A stretch of 64,000 nt of DNA from Hepsetus odoe (Eukaryota; Chordata; Actinopteri; Characiformes; Hepsetidae). The position numbers were made by a program, and so were the translations under genes. The stretch covers positions 19,361,158-19,425,157 of the forward strand of contig CM029384.1 of NCBI GenBank assembly GCA_017165825.1, in the 5' to 3' direction. Shown in pieces: positions 12,101-24,051 of this stretch. The notes beneath the pieces were generated by a model, which was not told where the DNA came from, did not search any database, and saw only the letters and a program-made list of their open reading frames with translations. How positions within the stretch are numbered: position 1 is the stretch's first letter; each line of letters opens with the position of its first letter.

Positions 12101-13580
12101 CTCAAAACGAGCCAAAAATACAGACACAACTCTAACTGCAGTTATACAGGGACAGAAAAGAGAAGCAATCCTGTCACTACCTAATCTTACAAACTACTCC
12201 AAAGATCCTCTTGAGGAAAACAGTCACAGGCCATCAACAGATCCTCAAAGGGAGATGTGTAATGACACCCCTCAATATTCCAACCCTGTTTCCCCAATGC
12301 CTTTTAGATGTTCTCAAAGTGTACCTTCCACCATCCAGACCACATTCTGAATGGAGGTCAGAGCCTTCTGAGTTGGCTTGCACTTTGCTAGAACCTCTTT
12401 AGACCACATAAATGTCCTTCTTAGGGCATTGCTTTAAAAGGTGTTTGGACATAAACAAAAGTTGTTGGACAGTATTCTGCAAATCTGTAGTTTTTGTTGC
12501 ACTACATTTTGAAGAAATAACAAAAATACAGTATTGTGTTTTAATTTTTTATTATTTTAATCCAATGTTGGGCCCAAACTATAGTGTATGTGGCACAAAT
12601 GTATAATACATATACGGCATATGTATGAACCTATGTCCTGAAACTTTATGAAAACAAATAAATTCATGCATCCTTGCGCATGTTCTCAACCCTTAGCTGT
12701 GGTCTAACCCCACCACATGACCAATCTGACAGACAGGCTGCAGAGACTGAGCTGTGTATATCCTGCAGGGACAGGGCTTAGAGTGTGTATGTATGCATGA
12801 GTGAGTGAGAGTGTGCATCCTGCAGGGCCTACACCATTATCACTGTAACTCCTACTGTCAAGCTAATGCAGTAATTACCTAAACCTGTCTAGACCAGCAA
12901 TGCATTTCTGCACAAAGGAAAAAATATTTCCTTAGTGCAGACTGCAAAGGAAGACAAAACTATGACATTAAAATGAATGTAACCTTAATTAATGTAACAG
13001 CTTTTAGAATCTGTATTTGATGAGTAATAATTTGATATGAGGGGTGCTATTATTGCAGACTTTGCGAATTTTTTATATTAGAACTTTGTAATGGCAAACC
13101 AACCATTTGAAAGCTCTAAAAAGCCTAACGTCTGTCATCTTATTGAATGTTTGTTTATGTTCCAATATAGGTTTTTACATCTGCACATCTGTTCTTCAAA
13201 TATTTTGCATAAAAAACAGAAGAAAAAACACATGGAGAGACCTTCTTTTTAGGTTCTAAACTGCAGAATTTGTGACCCTTCATTGTTAGGCAGGTAAAAT
13301 CATTATCTTCTGTGTTTAGCTTTAATTTTTTCAAAATTACTATTTCACTGCGTAGCATTTTGAGCGGTTACATGCAGAACACTCCACTCACTTGGAGTCA
13401 AACTAGTTAATGAAATAATAGCTGAGCAAATTTCTCTAAATCAATGAGAGCAGTACATAACTCCCTGTAGTTATCTAGAGTAGAGTCAAAACCAACACTA
13501 AACAAACTACATGTTCTCCATGCCTTCATTTGACTCCTTTACCTGTATTTAAAAAAAAAAAAAAATTAATTAAAAATTAA
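12101..13580. other. dnaaf5 intron 4, no feature recognised
   Basis: Mixed sequence. 12730-12830 has two TCCTGCAGG-containing units (ATCCTGCAGGGACAGG and ATCCTGCAGGGCC). Small predicted frames show no family resemblance. Confidence 0.45.
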
Positions 13581-13584
13581 TTAA

Positions 13585-14775
13585 TCTTTCTAGGTCCTGC
13601 AGACACCTTCTCTTCAACATTAGAAGAATCCGTCCTTTCTTCACCACTCAGGCAACCCAGCTGCTGGTCCAGTCCCTGGTCATCTTTAAACTGGATTATT
13701 ATAACTCTTCTGGCAGGTCTTCCATTGAAGGCAACAAGAAAGCAGAACGCTGCTGCAAGACTCATCTTCAACTGTTCCAAGTCCTTTTCATCCACGCCTT
13801 TGCTGTGGGACCTACACTGGCTCCCCGTGGCTGCTTGTATCAGTAACGTGTCTCTTCTTGTCCTCTAAATCAAGCACTGCACGCCTTGAACCCCCACCAC
13901 TGAAGAACATGCATTGATACTCTTCTCAGTCCTGGCCCCTCAGTGGTGGAATGAACTCCCCCTGATGGTCAGGCCTGCTGAATCCCTTGCTGTCTTCAAA
14001 CGTCGATTAAAGACTCACCTGTTCAAGGAATTTCTCAGGGAATAATCTTCCCAAACTGTCCTACTCTTTTACCTCTGCTTTCTTTCCTCTTCCTCAAGAA
14101 ACCACTGCTCTTTCATTCCTCTTATAAAAAAAAATAAATAAAAATAAAATAAAAAAATACTAATGGCACTTCTTTTGTACTAGTCACAGGGTTACTAAGT
14201 TTGTTACTTTGGTTGTAAATAGTTCAATTCAATTCAATTTATTCTTGTATAGCGCCTTTCACAACAGGAGTTGCCCAAGGCACTTTACATAGTTGGAAGA
14301 CATAGGTTATAGCATGGTCTAAAAACTGAAGGCTAGAAGCTAAAGCCGGACAACAATGTAGGAGAGGAACCAAAAACTCCATTGTGTGGAGAAAAAAAAA
14401 CCTCTGAGGGTCCAAGGTCGACTGGCTACCCAACCCCCTTGGGTATACTAGAAGTACAAAGAGTTAGTTAGGGTTTAACCCCAGGATCAGCACAGAGTCT
14501 TAAGCTGCTTCCCAGGCTCAGCAATTCGAGCGCAGCTCCAGGTACCGGTGAGCCGCCAGGATCCTTTGATGAGGATCACATCAGATGCACCACACAGACC
14601 AGTTGGGAGTTCAGTATTGGACTTGGGTGATGACCGCAGCAGGCACCCCCCGGACATTAATTCGTTAATCAGCAGTAGCTGATCATAGCTAATATGAAGA
14701 TCAAATGTGGAAACTAAGAACTGTTGTAAGTTGCTCTGGATAAAAGTGTCTGCTAATGCTGTAAATATAAATGTA
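13585..14775 (+). mobile_element. L2-type LINE 3' part, interrupted by a second L2
   Basis: 13590-14045 encodes in broken frames the C-terminal block LDYYNS...LHWLPV, then APQWWNELPLMVRPAESLAV and FKRRLKTHLFKEFLRE. The element's 3' end follows at about 14700-14775: TGTAAGTTGCTCTGGATAAA then AGTGTCTGCTAATGCTGTAA. Between them another LINE is inserted antisense (14223-14640). This L2 family differs from the one at 500-3753 and has the same tail as the SINE at 48926-49127. Confidence 0.7.
14223..14640 (-). mobile_element. L2 3' end nested in another L2
   Basis: Begins TTCAATTCAATTCAATTTAT and continues TTCTTGTATAGCGCC, the reverse complement of the tail and 3' UTR of the element at 2150-2640 (shared pieces include AACCAAAAACTCCA and CCTCTGAGGGTCCAAGGTC). 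A short, 5'-truncated copy. Confidence 0.85.
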
Positions 14776-16426
14776 TATTAAACATAAGTCTTTAATCTGA
14801 GAATCAAAACAAGAATGTTCTGACATATCAGCTTAGAGGAATGAAATGTTAAACTAAGTAAATAGCTGAATCAAAACCCATTATTTCAATTAAATGTGAT
14901 GATACCGATGCAACAACAGAGATCTATTTCAGTTAAAACTATGATTTTAAATTAAAAAATTTTAATTTAATGAAGCTCATTTGAGGAACCCAGCCACTAG
15001 GGATGCACAAGCCAGTCTATTTCTTCATGCCAGTCCCAAGCCCGAATAAATGGGGAGGGTGACATCTGGAAGGACATCTGGTGTAAAACTTTTGCCAAAC
15101 CAACATGCAGACAACAAAACAGACTTCCATACCAGATCGGTTGAGGCCCGGGTTAACAACGACCGCCACCAGCACCGTTAGCCTACAGAGTGCTGGTAGA
15201 AATTTTTTTACCAGCTACTGTTGGCAAAAGAAGCACAAGAAGAAGAGGAGGAAGGCATGTCCAAAGGGAAGAGAAGAGAAAGAATGGGAGGAGAGTGGAA
15301 GTGAGGGTAGGAACTTTGAATGTTAGAACCATGACTAGTAAAGGTAGAGAATTAACTGATGTGTTGAAGAGAAGGAAGGTTGACATTTTGTGTGTGCAAG
15401 AGACTAGATGAAAGGGTAGTAAGGCCAGGTGTATTGGAGGAAGGTTTAAATTATTTTACTGTGGTATGAATGGGAAGAAGAATTGGGTAGGTGTTATCCA
15501 GAATGAAGAGTATTTGAAGAGTGTTTTAGGGGTGAAGTGGGTGCCAGGTAGGGTGATGAGTTTGAAGCTGGAATAATGATTGATAATTGATAATGGTGAT
15601 AATGAATGTTGTTAGTGCTTATGCCCCACAAGTGGGTGCGAGATGGAGGGGTGGGGGGGGGGAATAGTGATAAAGTGATAAAGTGATAGAGTTTACCCAG
15701 GGGAGAGAAAGTGGTGGTTGGTGCAGATTTTAATGTACATGTTGGTGAAGAGAACAAAGGTGACGAAGAGGTGATGGGTAGGTATGGTGTCAAGGAGAGG
15801 AATGCTGAAGTTCAGATGGTTGTAGATGCAAAAAGGATGGAAATGGCTGTAGTTAATACTTATTTTAAGAAGAGAAAGGAGCACAGGGTGACGTAAGAGT
15901 GGAGGAAGATGCACAATCAGGGTCAGTCTGAGGGAGATTGGAGACTGCAAAGTAGTGATGGGGGAGTGTAGCTAAACAGGATAGGATGGTGGTCTGTAGG
16001 ATGACCTTGGAGATCAAGAAGAGGAGGAATGGGAGGGCAGAGTTGAGGATCAAGTGGTGGAAGCTGAAGAAGGAGAACTCCAGGGTGGAATTCTGGCAGG
16101 AGTTAGATGGGCACTGTTGAAGAGCTACTGGATTGCAGGGAAACTACTGCAGAGGTAATAAGGCAGACAGCTAGAAACATACTTGGTGTGACATCTGGAA
16201 AGAAGAAGGAAAATAAGGAAACCTGGTGGTGGAACCCAGAAGTCCAGGAGTGTATGCAAAAGAAGAGGCAGGTGAAGAAGAAGTGGGATAGTCAGAGAGA
16301 TGAAGAAAGTAGACAGGAGTATAAGGTGATGCACAGGGCAAAGAAAGCTGTGGCGAAGGCTAAAAATAAGGTGTTTGGAGAATTGTATGAGAGGCTGGAC
16401 GGTAAGGAGCGAGAAAAGGGCCTATT

Positions 16427-16900
16427 ATAGTAAAAATCCCTTTACTTTTGTCCCTATCCTACAGTGTCTTACACTACTGAGTTCACTGAGTTTGTTGAAC
16501 TAAATCAAACCCCAGAAGACAGCCAGCAGCTACATCTGCAAACAGTTATATTTTCAATTAAAAATTTGATGGAACAGGAAGCAAGCTTGGTAGCAGATAA
16601 GACAGGAAGACATTAGTGAAAAGACCTTTGTCTATTGTTGGCGAAGTGGTAAAGGCAGGGAAATTGAGGTGTTAATCATGATAGAATATTATTGGTGGAA
16701 AACTATTCATGGGATGGATTTATGTCAATTTTAAAGGACAAAGGTGGTTGAAATGTATTTAAAGTCAGAGTTTGGGATGAGCATTTGGAGCTGCTCCCAC
16801 TGGACCATGTCTGCTGAAACTCTCCAGTAAAGTGGTTGTGCTGCATCTCTTTGACTACGTTTGATTTCTGACTTCACACTTCAGTTTTCTATAACATTAT
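16427..16900. mobile_element. 474 bp unidentified insertion in the RTE element
   Basis: Flanked by CTATT on both sides (16422-16426 and 16901-16905); removing it restores the RTE order seen in other copies. It contains CCAGTAAAGTGGTTGTGCTG near its right end, which looks like a long-terminal-repeat style sequence, but it does not begin TG and end CA. Family not identified. Confidence 0.5.
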
Positions 16901-17118
16901 CTATTGGCTAGACAGAGAGACAGAGCTGGGAATGTTGTGAAGCAGGTCAGGGCGATTAAGGATAGAAATGGAAATGTACTCACGAGTGAACAGAGTGTGT
17001 TAAGCAGATGGAAGGAGTACTTTGAACGGCTTATGAATGAAGAGAATGAGAGAGGATTGCATGATCTGAAGACAGTGATCCAGGACGTGCAGCAAATACG
17101 CAAGATGGAAGTAAGTCA

Positions 17119-17374
17119 AGTAAAGAAGTTTTTTCATTGTCATTTCAACCATATACACAGTGAAATGAAATAACGTTCCTCCAGGACCCTGGTGCTACAC
17201 ATAAGACGACATCAGACATGACATAAGACACGACATAAGACAACAAGACAAGGCAAACAAGTGCAGACAACAACAGACAGTACATTCATCCGTCAGAGAG
17301 CTGCAGTGTTATGGAACAAAGCAGCACAAGCTGTTGGCAGTGCAATAGAGCAGCAGTGTTATGTCTAAAGTGCG
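17119..17374 (-). mobile_element. LINE-3'-end-like insertion in the RTE element
   Basis: Starts TCAAGTAAAGAAGTTTTTTC and CATTGTCATTTCAACCATAT, then ACGTTCCTCCAGGACC, a repeat I recall from many fish genomes. It is flanked by GGAAGTAAG and GGAAAGTAAG, a likely target duplication. Confidence 0.5.
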
Positions 17375-18597
17375 GAAAGTAAGGGCAGCGATGAAGAGGA
17401 TGAAGAATGGAAAGGCTGTTGGACCAGATGACATACCAGTGGAAGCATGGAGGTGTTTAGGAGAGATGGCAGTAGAGTTTCTGAACAGATTGTTTAACAA
17501 TCTTAGAAAGGAAGAGGATGTCTGAGGAGTGGAGACGAAGTGTACTTGTACTGATTTTCAAGAAAAAGGGTGATACACAGAGCTGTAGTAACTATAGAGG
17601 GATAAAGTGGATCAGCCACAGCATGAATTTATGGGAAATAGTAGTGGAATCTAGGTTAAAAAAAGAGGTGAGAATTAGTGAACAGCAGTATTGTTTCATG
17701 CTGAGAAAGAGCACAACAGATGCAATGTTTGTCCTGAGGGTTTTGATGGAGAAGTACAGAATTAAAACAGTTTGAGTACAGGAGTAAAGTACAGGAGTTG
17801 TGGTTTTGTATGAGGAGGTCAGGTGTGATAGAGAAGTATTTGAGAGTAGACCAGTATATTTATGAGGGAAGTGTGACAGTGGTGAGATCTGCAGTAGGGG
17901 TGATGGATGCATTTAAGGTAAAGGTTGGATTACAACAAGGATCAGTGCTGAACCGAAATCTTGTTTGCAGTAGTAATGGACAGGTTGTTGGACAAGATTA
18001 GACAGGAGTCCCAATGGAATGGGTGGAGAAGAGTGGCTAGAGTGATTTGTGACAGACAGCTACCAGCAAGAGTAAAAGGGAAGGTTTACAGGACAGTAGT
18101 CAGACCAGCTATATTGTATGGGTTGGAGACGGTGGCACTGATGAAAAGACAGGAGGCAGAGCTGTAGGTGTCAAAGTCAAAGATGCTGAGATTTTCGTTT
18201 GGTGTGACGAGGATGGACAGAATTAGAAACGAGCAAATTAGAGGTACATCTCAGGCTGAAAGTTCTGGAGACAAAATTAGAGAAGCAAGGTTGTGTTGGT
18301 TGGATATTGGTTGGGTGTTGGTTTGGTATGTCCCGAAAAAAGACGAGGAGTATATTGAGAGGAGGATGTTCAAAATGGAGCTGCCGGAAAAGAGGAAGAC
18401 CAAAGAGGAGATTTATGGACGTGTTGAGAGAGGACATGCAGGTGCTCGGTTTGAAGGAGGAATATGCAGAGGATCTGAAGAAATGGAAATGGATGATCTG
18501 CTGTGATGACCCCTAAAAGGGAGCAGCCGAAAAAAAAGAAAGAAGAAGCAGCTGTTCATTTGAGGGCCACTTAAGAGTTAATGTTTGCTAAACTCAC

Positions 18598-18716
18598 CCC
18601 CTGGTGGGTAATGAGGCAGCGGGGACAGAAGGAAATTTATTTTGTCTTTCAAATCATCTTCATTTTCCTTCTCCCACTGAGCACCAACTTGCCTCCAGAG
18701 CTCCATAGCCACAGTT
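18598..18716 (-). CDS. dnaaf5: dnaaf5 coding exon 4 (short)
   Basis: 119 bp exon recognised by splice phase and protein similarity. The acceptor is TTTCTTCAG and the donor GTGAGT. With two bases from exon 3 it reads TVAMELWRQVGAQWEKENED, then DLKDKINFLLSPLPHYPPG, ending with one base that joins TG of exon 5 to make Val-Glu-Arg-Pro. The LWxxVGxQWxxENExDLKDK core and the PxHYPP end match the DNAAF5 family. It lies only 50 bp beyond the 3' end of the plus-strand RTE element in the next intron. The incoming and outgoing phases both fit (2+119 = 121), which makes this exon firm despite its short length. Confidence 0.88.
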
Positions 18717-19518
18717 CTGAAGAAAAAGAACAAGAACAAGGCCCAATGAAGACATTCATTCCCAACCTTAAAAATGTTTTTGTGCTTTGTCCACTGTACA
18801 CTTTTAAGGAATGGAGAAGAATAAACAAAATTTTTGATAAATAAAATTTATTTCAAACTTTTTGCCCAGCTATAAACTAATCTATGACAAACTTTATTTT
18901 TCCGGATGTTGATTTTGCATATGACTACTGTTCTAAAGGGCTGAAGTGTAGGAGAGTTGCTTTTTTTTCTTATTTGTTTATTGTGGTGCAGACAAAAAAC
19001 TGTTAGCTTGATGTTAATTTAACAGGCAAATTCATATAACCCAGCTAGTGAAAATTAGCATTACCTTACAAATGACTTACAATGCAAACAGAAATGTTTA
19101 ATTTTGACTTGCACAAAAACAAACTTAAAATCTAAAGTGTAGTCTCTGGCAGCTATAAGTCCTTCACCACCACAAAAAAAACGACAGCCCTTACCCGGTG
19201 CCTCCACAAAGGGGCAAAATCTGATTATTTATTTAGGTCAGATTTATGAAGAAACAAAACCATCATAAACTTGTGGATATTACTTAAGCCCATTATCTTA
19301 GTTAAAAGTGTGTTGAGAGATTTATTGAAAGATAAGTTTGCAAGGTGAAATATATTGCTTTTAAAAAATTTTTTTTAACAGTCGCTCTGTTCATCAGATT
19401 CTTTTCAATGAATCAGTGAACTGATTTAAAAGGTTATGGGTAAATAATTTCTGTGGTATCTTCATAGCAATTATCTAAATTTCATTGTAAATGTCTGATG
19501 AAGTGAAAGCATTGTTAC
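18717..19518. other. dnaaf5 intron 3
   Basis: 802 bp intron, no repeat recognised. Confidence 0.6.
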
Positions 19519-19643
19519 TTTATTTCTGGGATGTCATCACTGATGCTGCTGAGCAGCAGTGGAATGAGCTTATGGAAGTAGGAGTATCGGTCATGCAGAC
19601 AGAGAAGCCAGTCACCAACCACCAGAGTCACAGCTTTCCTCAC
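19519..19643 (-). CDS. dnaaf5: dnaaf5 coding exon 3
   Basis: 125 bp exon between acceptor ...CCATCCAG and donor GTAACA. It encodes VRKAVTLVVGDWLLCLHDRY followed by SYFHKLIPLLLSSISDDIPEI, one HEAT repeat with the RYSYFHKL...PLLLSS signature known in vertebrate DNAAF5. It starts in phase 0 and leaves two bases (AA) that are completed by the first base of exon 4. The donor GTAACA departs from consensus at +4 and +5, but the protein continues without interruption into the next exon, which supports the choice. Confidence 0.9.
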
Positions 19644-20033
19644 CTGGATGGATGGAAATGGACAATACAAATATAAACCACTGCCAAGATAAGGAGCTAG
19701 AGGAAATTCCAGAATATCCATTTACACATTCATACAAGAGGTTCTGATTAATGATCATGAGACTTAATAACTAAACACATCAGATAAACCTTATTAAGAA
19801 AACAGATTCAATGACCTCAAACTGTTCTAATGCTGATATTAAGATCTAATGCTTTTATGCAAAGCATAGACAAAAAGGAAAGTAAAAAGGGTTTCTGGTT
19901 TTGGGAACTGACTTTTCAATGTCACAGTATTCTTCCAAATTGGATTCATGGAATGGAAGTGTTTTATTCAAGTAATTGAATATTGAAAGAAATAAAAATG
20001 GAAAAACAACACTGCTGTATTTTGAAGAAAATG

Positions 20034-20713
20034 TACAGTACTGTGCAAAGGTTTTAGGCAAGTGCGGAAAAAATGCTGTAAACAAAGAATGCTTTCAAAA
20101 ATGGAAGTGTTAATCATTCATTTTCATCAATCAACAAATTGCAGTGAATGAACAAAAGAGAAATCTAAATCAAATCAATATTGTGACCACCCTTTGCCTT
20201 CAAAACAGCATCAATTCTTCTAGGTGCACTTGCACACAGTTTTTGAAGGAACTCGGCTGGTAGGTTGTTCCAAACATGACTGTGTTTCAACCTATGTGTG
20301 ACATTGATGATCATCAGCACCCATCCATCCATCCATTTTCTGCCGCTTGTCCCAAACGGGGTCGCGGGGGAGTGCTGGTGTCCAACCCAGCGCACACAGG
20401 GCGAGGACGGGGGACGCACCCTGGACAGGTCGTCAGCCCATCGCAGATCATCAGCACCTGTTTGGTAAAATTGGTTGATCATACTGTAATCCTACAAAAT
20501 CCCTGACTTTGTGTAAGTGTACCTATAAGAATTGATGTGGGTTTGAAGGCAAAAGGTAGTAACACCAAATATTGATTTGATTTAGATTTTTCTTTTGTTC
20601 GCTCACTTTGCATTTTGGAAACTGATAAAAATAAACAATCATTATTTATATTTCTGAAAGCATTCTTTGTTTACAGCATTTTTTCCACACCTGCCTAAAT
20701 CTTTTGCACAGTA
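20034..20713. mobile_element. Non-autonomous Tc1-type element with long inverted ends
   Basis: Begins TACAGTACTGTGCAAAGGTT and ends with its inverse ...AGATTTTGCACAGTACTA type sequence; arms of about 80 bp also share TGCTGTAAACAAAGAATGCT. The antisense interior keeps VWNNLPAEFLQKLCASAPRR, a transposase C-terminus. Flanked by TA. A 124 bp LINE end is inserted at 20322-20445. A second copy is at 51949-52404. Confidence 0.75.
20322..20445 (-). mobile_element. LINE 3' end inserted in the Tc1-type element
   Basis: CATCCATCCATCCATTTTCT then GCCGCTTGTCCCAAACGGGG. It is flanked by the perfect 13-bp duplication GATCATCAGCACC (20309-20321 and 20446-20458). The low end is the tail of a (GGATG)n-type LINE. 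Confidence 0.85.
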
Positions 20714-21111
20714 CTATAGTTTAACACTTTAGCAAAGCCAATAGAAGCAAAATATACTAATAAACAGGTCATGCCAACTCACAGATATCATGATGTTGCA
20801 CAGTAATTATGATTTGTGTTTGAAAATGTTTCAATTTTGATTTAATTTTATTAATGGGAAAAAGCAGAATCTTACAGTTTTACTCCAAATGCATTAAAGT
20901 AATGAATTTTTTAAACTTTAAGCATCAGAACTAAATTCTATCATTTAAGTGATACTTGTAAGTCTCACTAATCACTTTTAATGACAACTTTTAAATTAAT
21001 GAAAAATAATTTCTTATATAAAAAAAAAGTTTTTAGTTTCATTTAAAATGTTTTTTACAAACATATCTGGATTCTGTGTAATTTAAATACAGTTCTATTA
21101 ACTATAATCCT
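20714..21111. other. dnaaf5 intron 2, AT-rich stretch
   Basis: No feature recognised. Confidence 0.5.
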
Positions 21112-21323
21112 TAGCCCCAGGATTGAAAAGTCATGGGTTTGAATCCCAGACCACTAGTTTGAGGTACCCTTGAGCAAGGTACTGTACCAATCACTGCTCA
21201 TCGGTGGATGTATGGCTGCCGCCTACTGCATGGTGTGTTTGAATAAAATACAGAGAAATAATTTTTTTGTGGTTCACCATGTGCTGTGCTGTGTATTAAC
21301 AAGTAATCACATTTCACTTTCAT
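21112..21323 (+). mobile_element. tRNA-derived SINE (family A), decayed
   Basis: GTTTGAATCCCAGACCAC (B-box), CTTGAGCAAGGTACTGT and a CATTTCACTTTCA end, as in the other copies. The head is truncated. Confidence 0.7.
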
Positions 21324-21741
21324 GTCTGCATTTTTCCCCTTGATGGATTATTAAAATTTTCTCTGTGAGCCGCTTTGAAACAGGATATCTAGTATTCTAC
21401 AATCCAAGTCATCATTAACTCTATAAATCAATAACGACTAAGAACAATTTGCAAAGTCCCATGAAAAGGCCCCCCCCATTACATAAACTGGGGAGCAGCA
21501 ATTTTAAAAATATAACAGCTATCATTCTAACACTGTAAACCAGAAAGTAAAATAGCCTAATTTTGATTAAATAACTTAATAAATGTTTATCAAACATGGT
21601 AGCCTGGATGGCAGTTCATCAGCTATTCACACCACAGGATAGGTTTTTTCTCTCAGATTCAAGCCTTTGTCTCTAACTTACCAGAACAGAACATTTTCTA
21701 TTTATTTGACATATTAAGACCTAATATTTGTCTTCTTTCCA

Positions 21742-22605
21742 CTGCTCCCATTAACAGTCACCATAGCAGATCACCCATCTCCATTTCTTCCAGTCCTCTG
21801 CAGCTTCCTCTTTCACACAGACTGCCTGCATGTCCTTTTGGACCAATAACTTTGGCCTTCCTATTCAACTCCTGTCTGGCAACTCCATCCTCAACATCCT
21901 TCTCCCAATACACTCCTTGTCTCTCTTCTGTTCATGTCCAAACCAACGTAACCATACGTTTCTAATTTTGTCTCAGAATCACCCAACCTGAGCTGTCCCT
22001 CAAAAATAATCATTCCTAACACTGTCTATCTGTGTCACTAATGTATTCTGTCTTAGTCCTTTTGACTTTTATTCCTTTCTTCTCTAGAGTATTTTTTTCA
22101 CTCCTCTGGAATCTTCTCAACATGCTCCCTACTCTTGCTAAAGGTCACAAGGTCATCTGCAAATTTCACAGTCCACAAGGGACTCTCTAATCTCATCTGT
22201 TAACCTGGCTATTAACACTGCAAACAAGAAAGAGCTTGTGTCTATCCTTGATGCAATCACACTTCTATTTTAAAAGCATTCGTCCTTCCTATTGCAGACT
22301 TAACCACTGTCACACTGCCCTCATACATATCCAGTACCACTCTGACATATTTCTTTGCCTCTCATGACTTCCTCATACAATACCACATCTCTCAAGGCAC
22401 CCTGTCATATGCTTTCTCCAAGCCTAGAGAGGCACAATGGAACTCCTTCTCTTCACTTCTCAAGCAACACCCTCAGAGCAAACATTACATGTGTAGTGCT
22501 CTTGTTTGGCTTGAAACCATAGTGCTGTTCACTTGTTATGACCTCTTTTCTGAACCAAGCTCCCCGTACTCTTTCCCATAATTTTAACACATTACAATCT
22601 TTAAC
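21742..22605 (-). mobile_element. RTE-clade LINE relic
   Basis: Antisense matches to the RTE copy at 53246-56275: GATCACCCATCTCCATTTCT near the 3' end, CTCCATCCTCAACATCCTTC, TGTCATATGCTTTCTCCAAG, and the DLEKAYDRVPR equivalent near 22400. Frames broken. Confidence 0.75.
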
Positions 22606-23499
22606 AAATTTTTAGATCCATTACAAAGAATTGGCAGACCAACAACAAAAAATTATTAAATGGCTTTACTAATTGCTTATACTTTGTAGCAAGCATGAGA
22701 AAGTTGAATTAGCAGCAGAGTTGCAAAACAATTCACAAAAATGTATATTTACAAAATTTTGCAACCAAATTTTATCCAGTAGGCTCCAAAAAAAATTAAA
22801 AGTCAGCTAAAGTCTCTGTTCAAGTTGCACGGTATGTTGTTAATAATGTCATGATTGTAGTCTCAAGTTCAAAAATCAGTTTCAGAAGTCACAAATGTTA
22901 CAAGTGAAACAAATTAAAAATACTGTTTTATTGATCAGCTTTCAGGTTTTAGTTTTTATTTTCTTTTAGCCAATTTCAATTTTTTTCATATCTCTTTTAT
23001 AATTATTCCATTTGACTAGTTCACTTCTTTTACTATGGAAATCAGAAGTGAGGGTGGCATGCAAGTCAAGTTGAGGTCAGTCATAACTACACAGAATTCT
23101 GGAGCTACACACCAGTTTGAGCAGGAGGAGGACCATAAGATGTAGATGCCTTAGTATCTTCCTCATAGAAAGCACTGGTATGTGGATAAGGATGGTTTAA
23201 AGTGCTCTATGTTTAAATTGCATATGATATGTAAAGCATAATTTGAAGTTTTTTTCTGTTTTTGTTACATTATTATAATGAAATGTTCAATGTTCTTTTT
23301 AAAAAACCTCTCTGTTGAAATATTTGGAGTTATGTTATGAATTTGTATATGTTTTGAGAAGCTTTCCAACATTAAATATAGAATAGAAAACTATATACTT
23401 TAGTACTGAATTATTCTTGCCAGCCTAAATAGACTAAATAACAGAGAGGCCCAGTTGTAGGGAATTCATGGTTGTGCTTGAGGAAGGGAAGGATTTTAC
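22606..23499. other. dnaaf5 intron 2, right of exon 2 donor
   Basis: AT-rich, no recognisable feature. Confidence 0.5.
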
Positions 23500-23684
23500 C
23501 TGTGGAGAGTCATCAAACAGCCTCTGTGCCAGGTGAGGTAGTACGTCGTCCACATTCTTACCAGTGCCAAACTGGATAACAGCGCCAGTTGCTTCTATGG
23601 CAGCCACTCGTACACGAAAGTGCTGATGAGAGAGTGTTTGCATCAGGGGCTTCACCAGACTCTCCGCCTGCATGTGGAAGTGAT
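23500..23684 (-). CDS. dnaaf5: dnaaf5 coding exon 2
   Basis: 185 bp internal exon. The acceptor TTTGTGCAG precedes ATCACTTCCACATG and the donor after CCACAG is GTAAAA. It completes the split Asp codon and encodes HFHMQAESLVKPLMQ, then HQHFRVRVAAIEATGAVIQF and VDDVLPHLAQRLFDDSPQ. These are among the best conserved HEAT-repeat segments of DNAAF5. One base carried in plus 185 makes exactly 62 codons, so the exon ends in phase 0 and joins VRKAVT of exon 3. The 995 bp intron before it holds a minus-strand tRNA-type SINE; the 3.9 kb intron after it holds an RTE relic and a Tc1-derived element. Confidence 0.92.
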
Positions 23685-24051
23685 CTGCACAAAATACAGA
23701 TATGTATTTATAGTAAAAAACAGAGATGTTGGAACCAAAATGTTCAAGAAATAGAGCAACAGAGAAGGTTGAGAAGGTAGTAGTACTCAGCAATATAAAA
23801 ATGCATTAAAGAATTACTGACTGCATCATCATAGTGTCCAGTCTGAAAAACCAGTCAACTAAAATCCAAAAACCACAGCAGGAACAAAATGGACATTCAT
23901 TTTAGCATTTCATAGAATGGATGGTTTCATAGAAATCATAATCATAATGGTTTTGTTCTTAACTGGTATCGAACTGGGATCAATAGCCCAGCATCAATTA
24001 CAGAGTATAATAAATATGGAATAAAATAGCAAACTTTACTATTAGTTAAAT

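Larger units (their letters stand above)
14985..18548 (+). mobile_element. RTE-clade LINE, near full length, with two insertions
   Basis: In order: 5' leader (15000-15185), AP-endonuclease region (VRVGTLNVRTMTSKGRELTD... VDILCVQETR at 15190-15411), RT region with NYRGIKWISHSMNLWE (17600) and the C-terminal RIRNEQIRGT and KKRGRPKRRFMDV type blocks (18180-18516). It ends at CCCCTAAAAGGGAGCAGCCG with an (A/GAA)-rich tail. Frameshifts and stops are scattered and the FADD part is deleted, so it is dead. Two pieces at 16427-16900 and 17119-17374 interrupt it. It sits in dnaaf5 intron 4 antisense to the gene, its tail only 50 bp from exon 4. Confidence 0.85.

Noticed and set aside
15494..16334. Antisense Leu/Pro-rich frames opposite the RTE element
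   Set aside because: Shadows of the purine-rich RTE coding strand.
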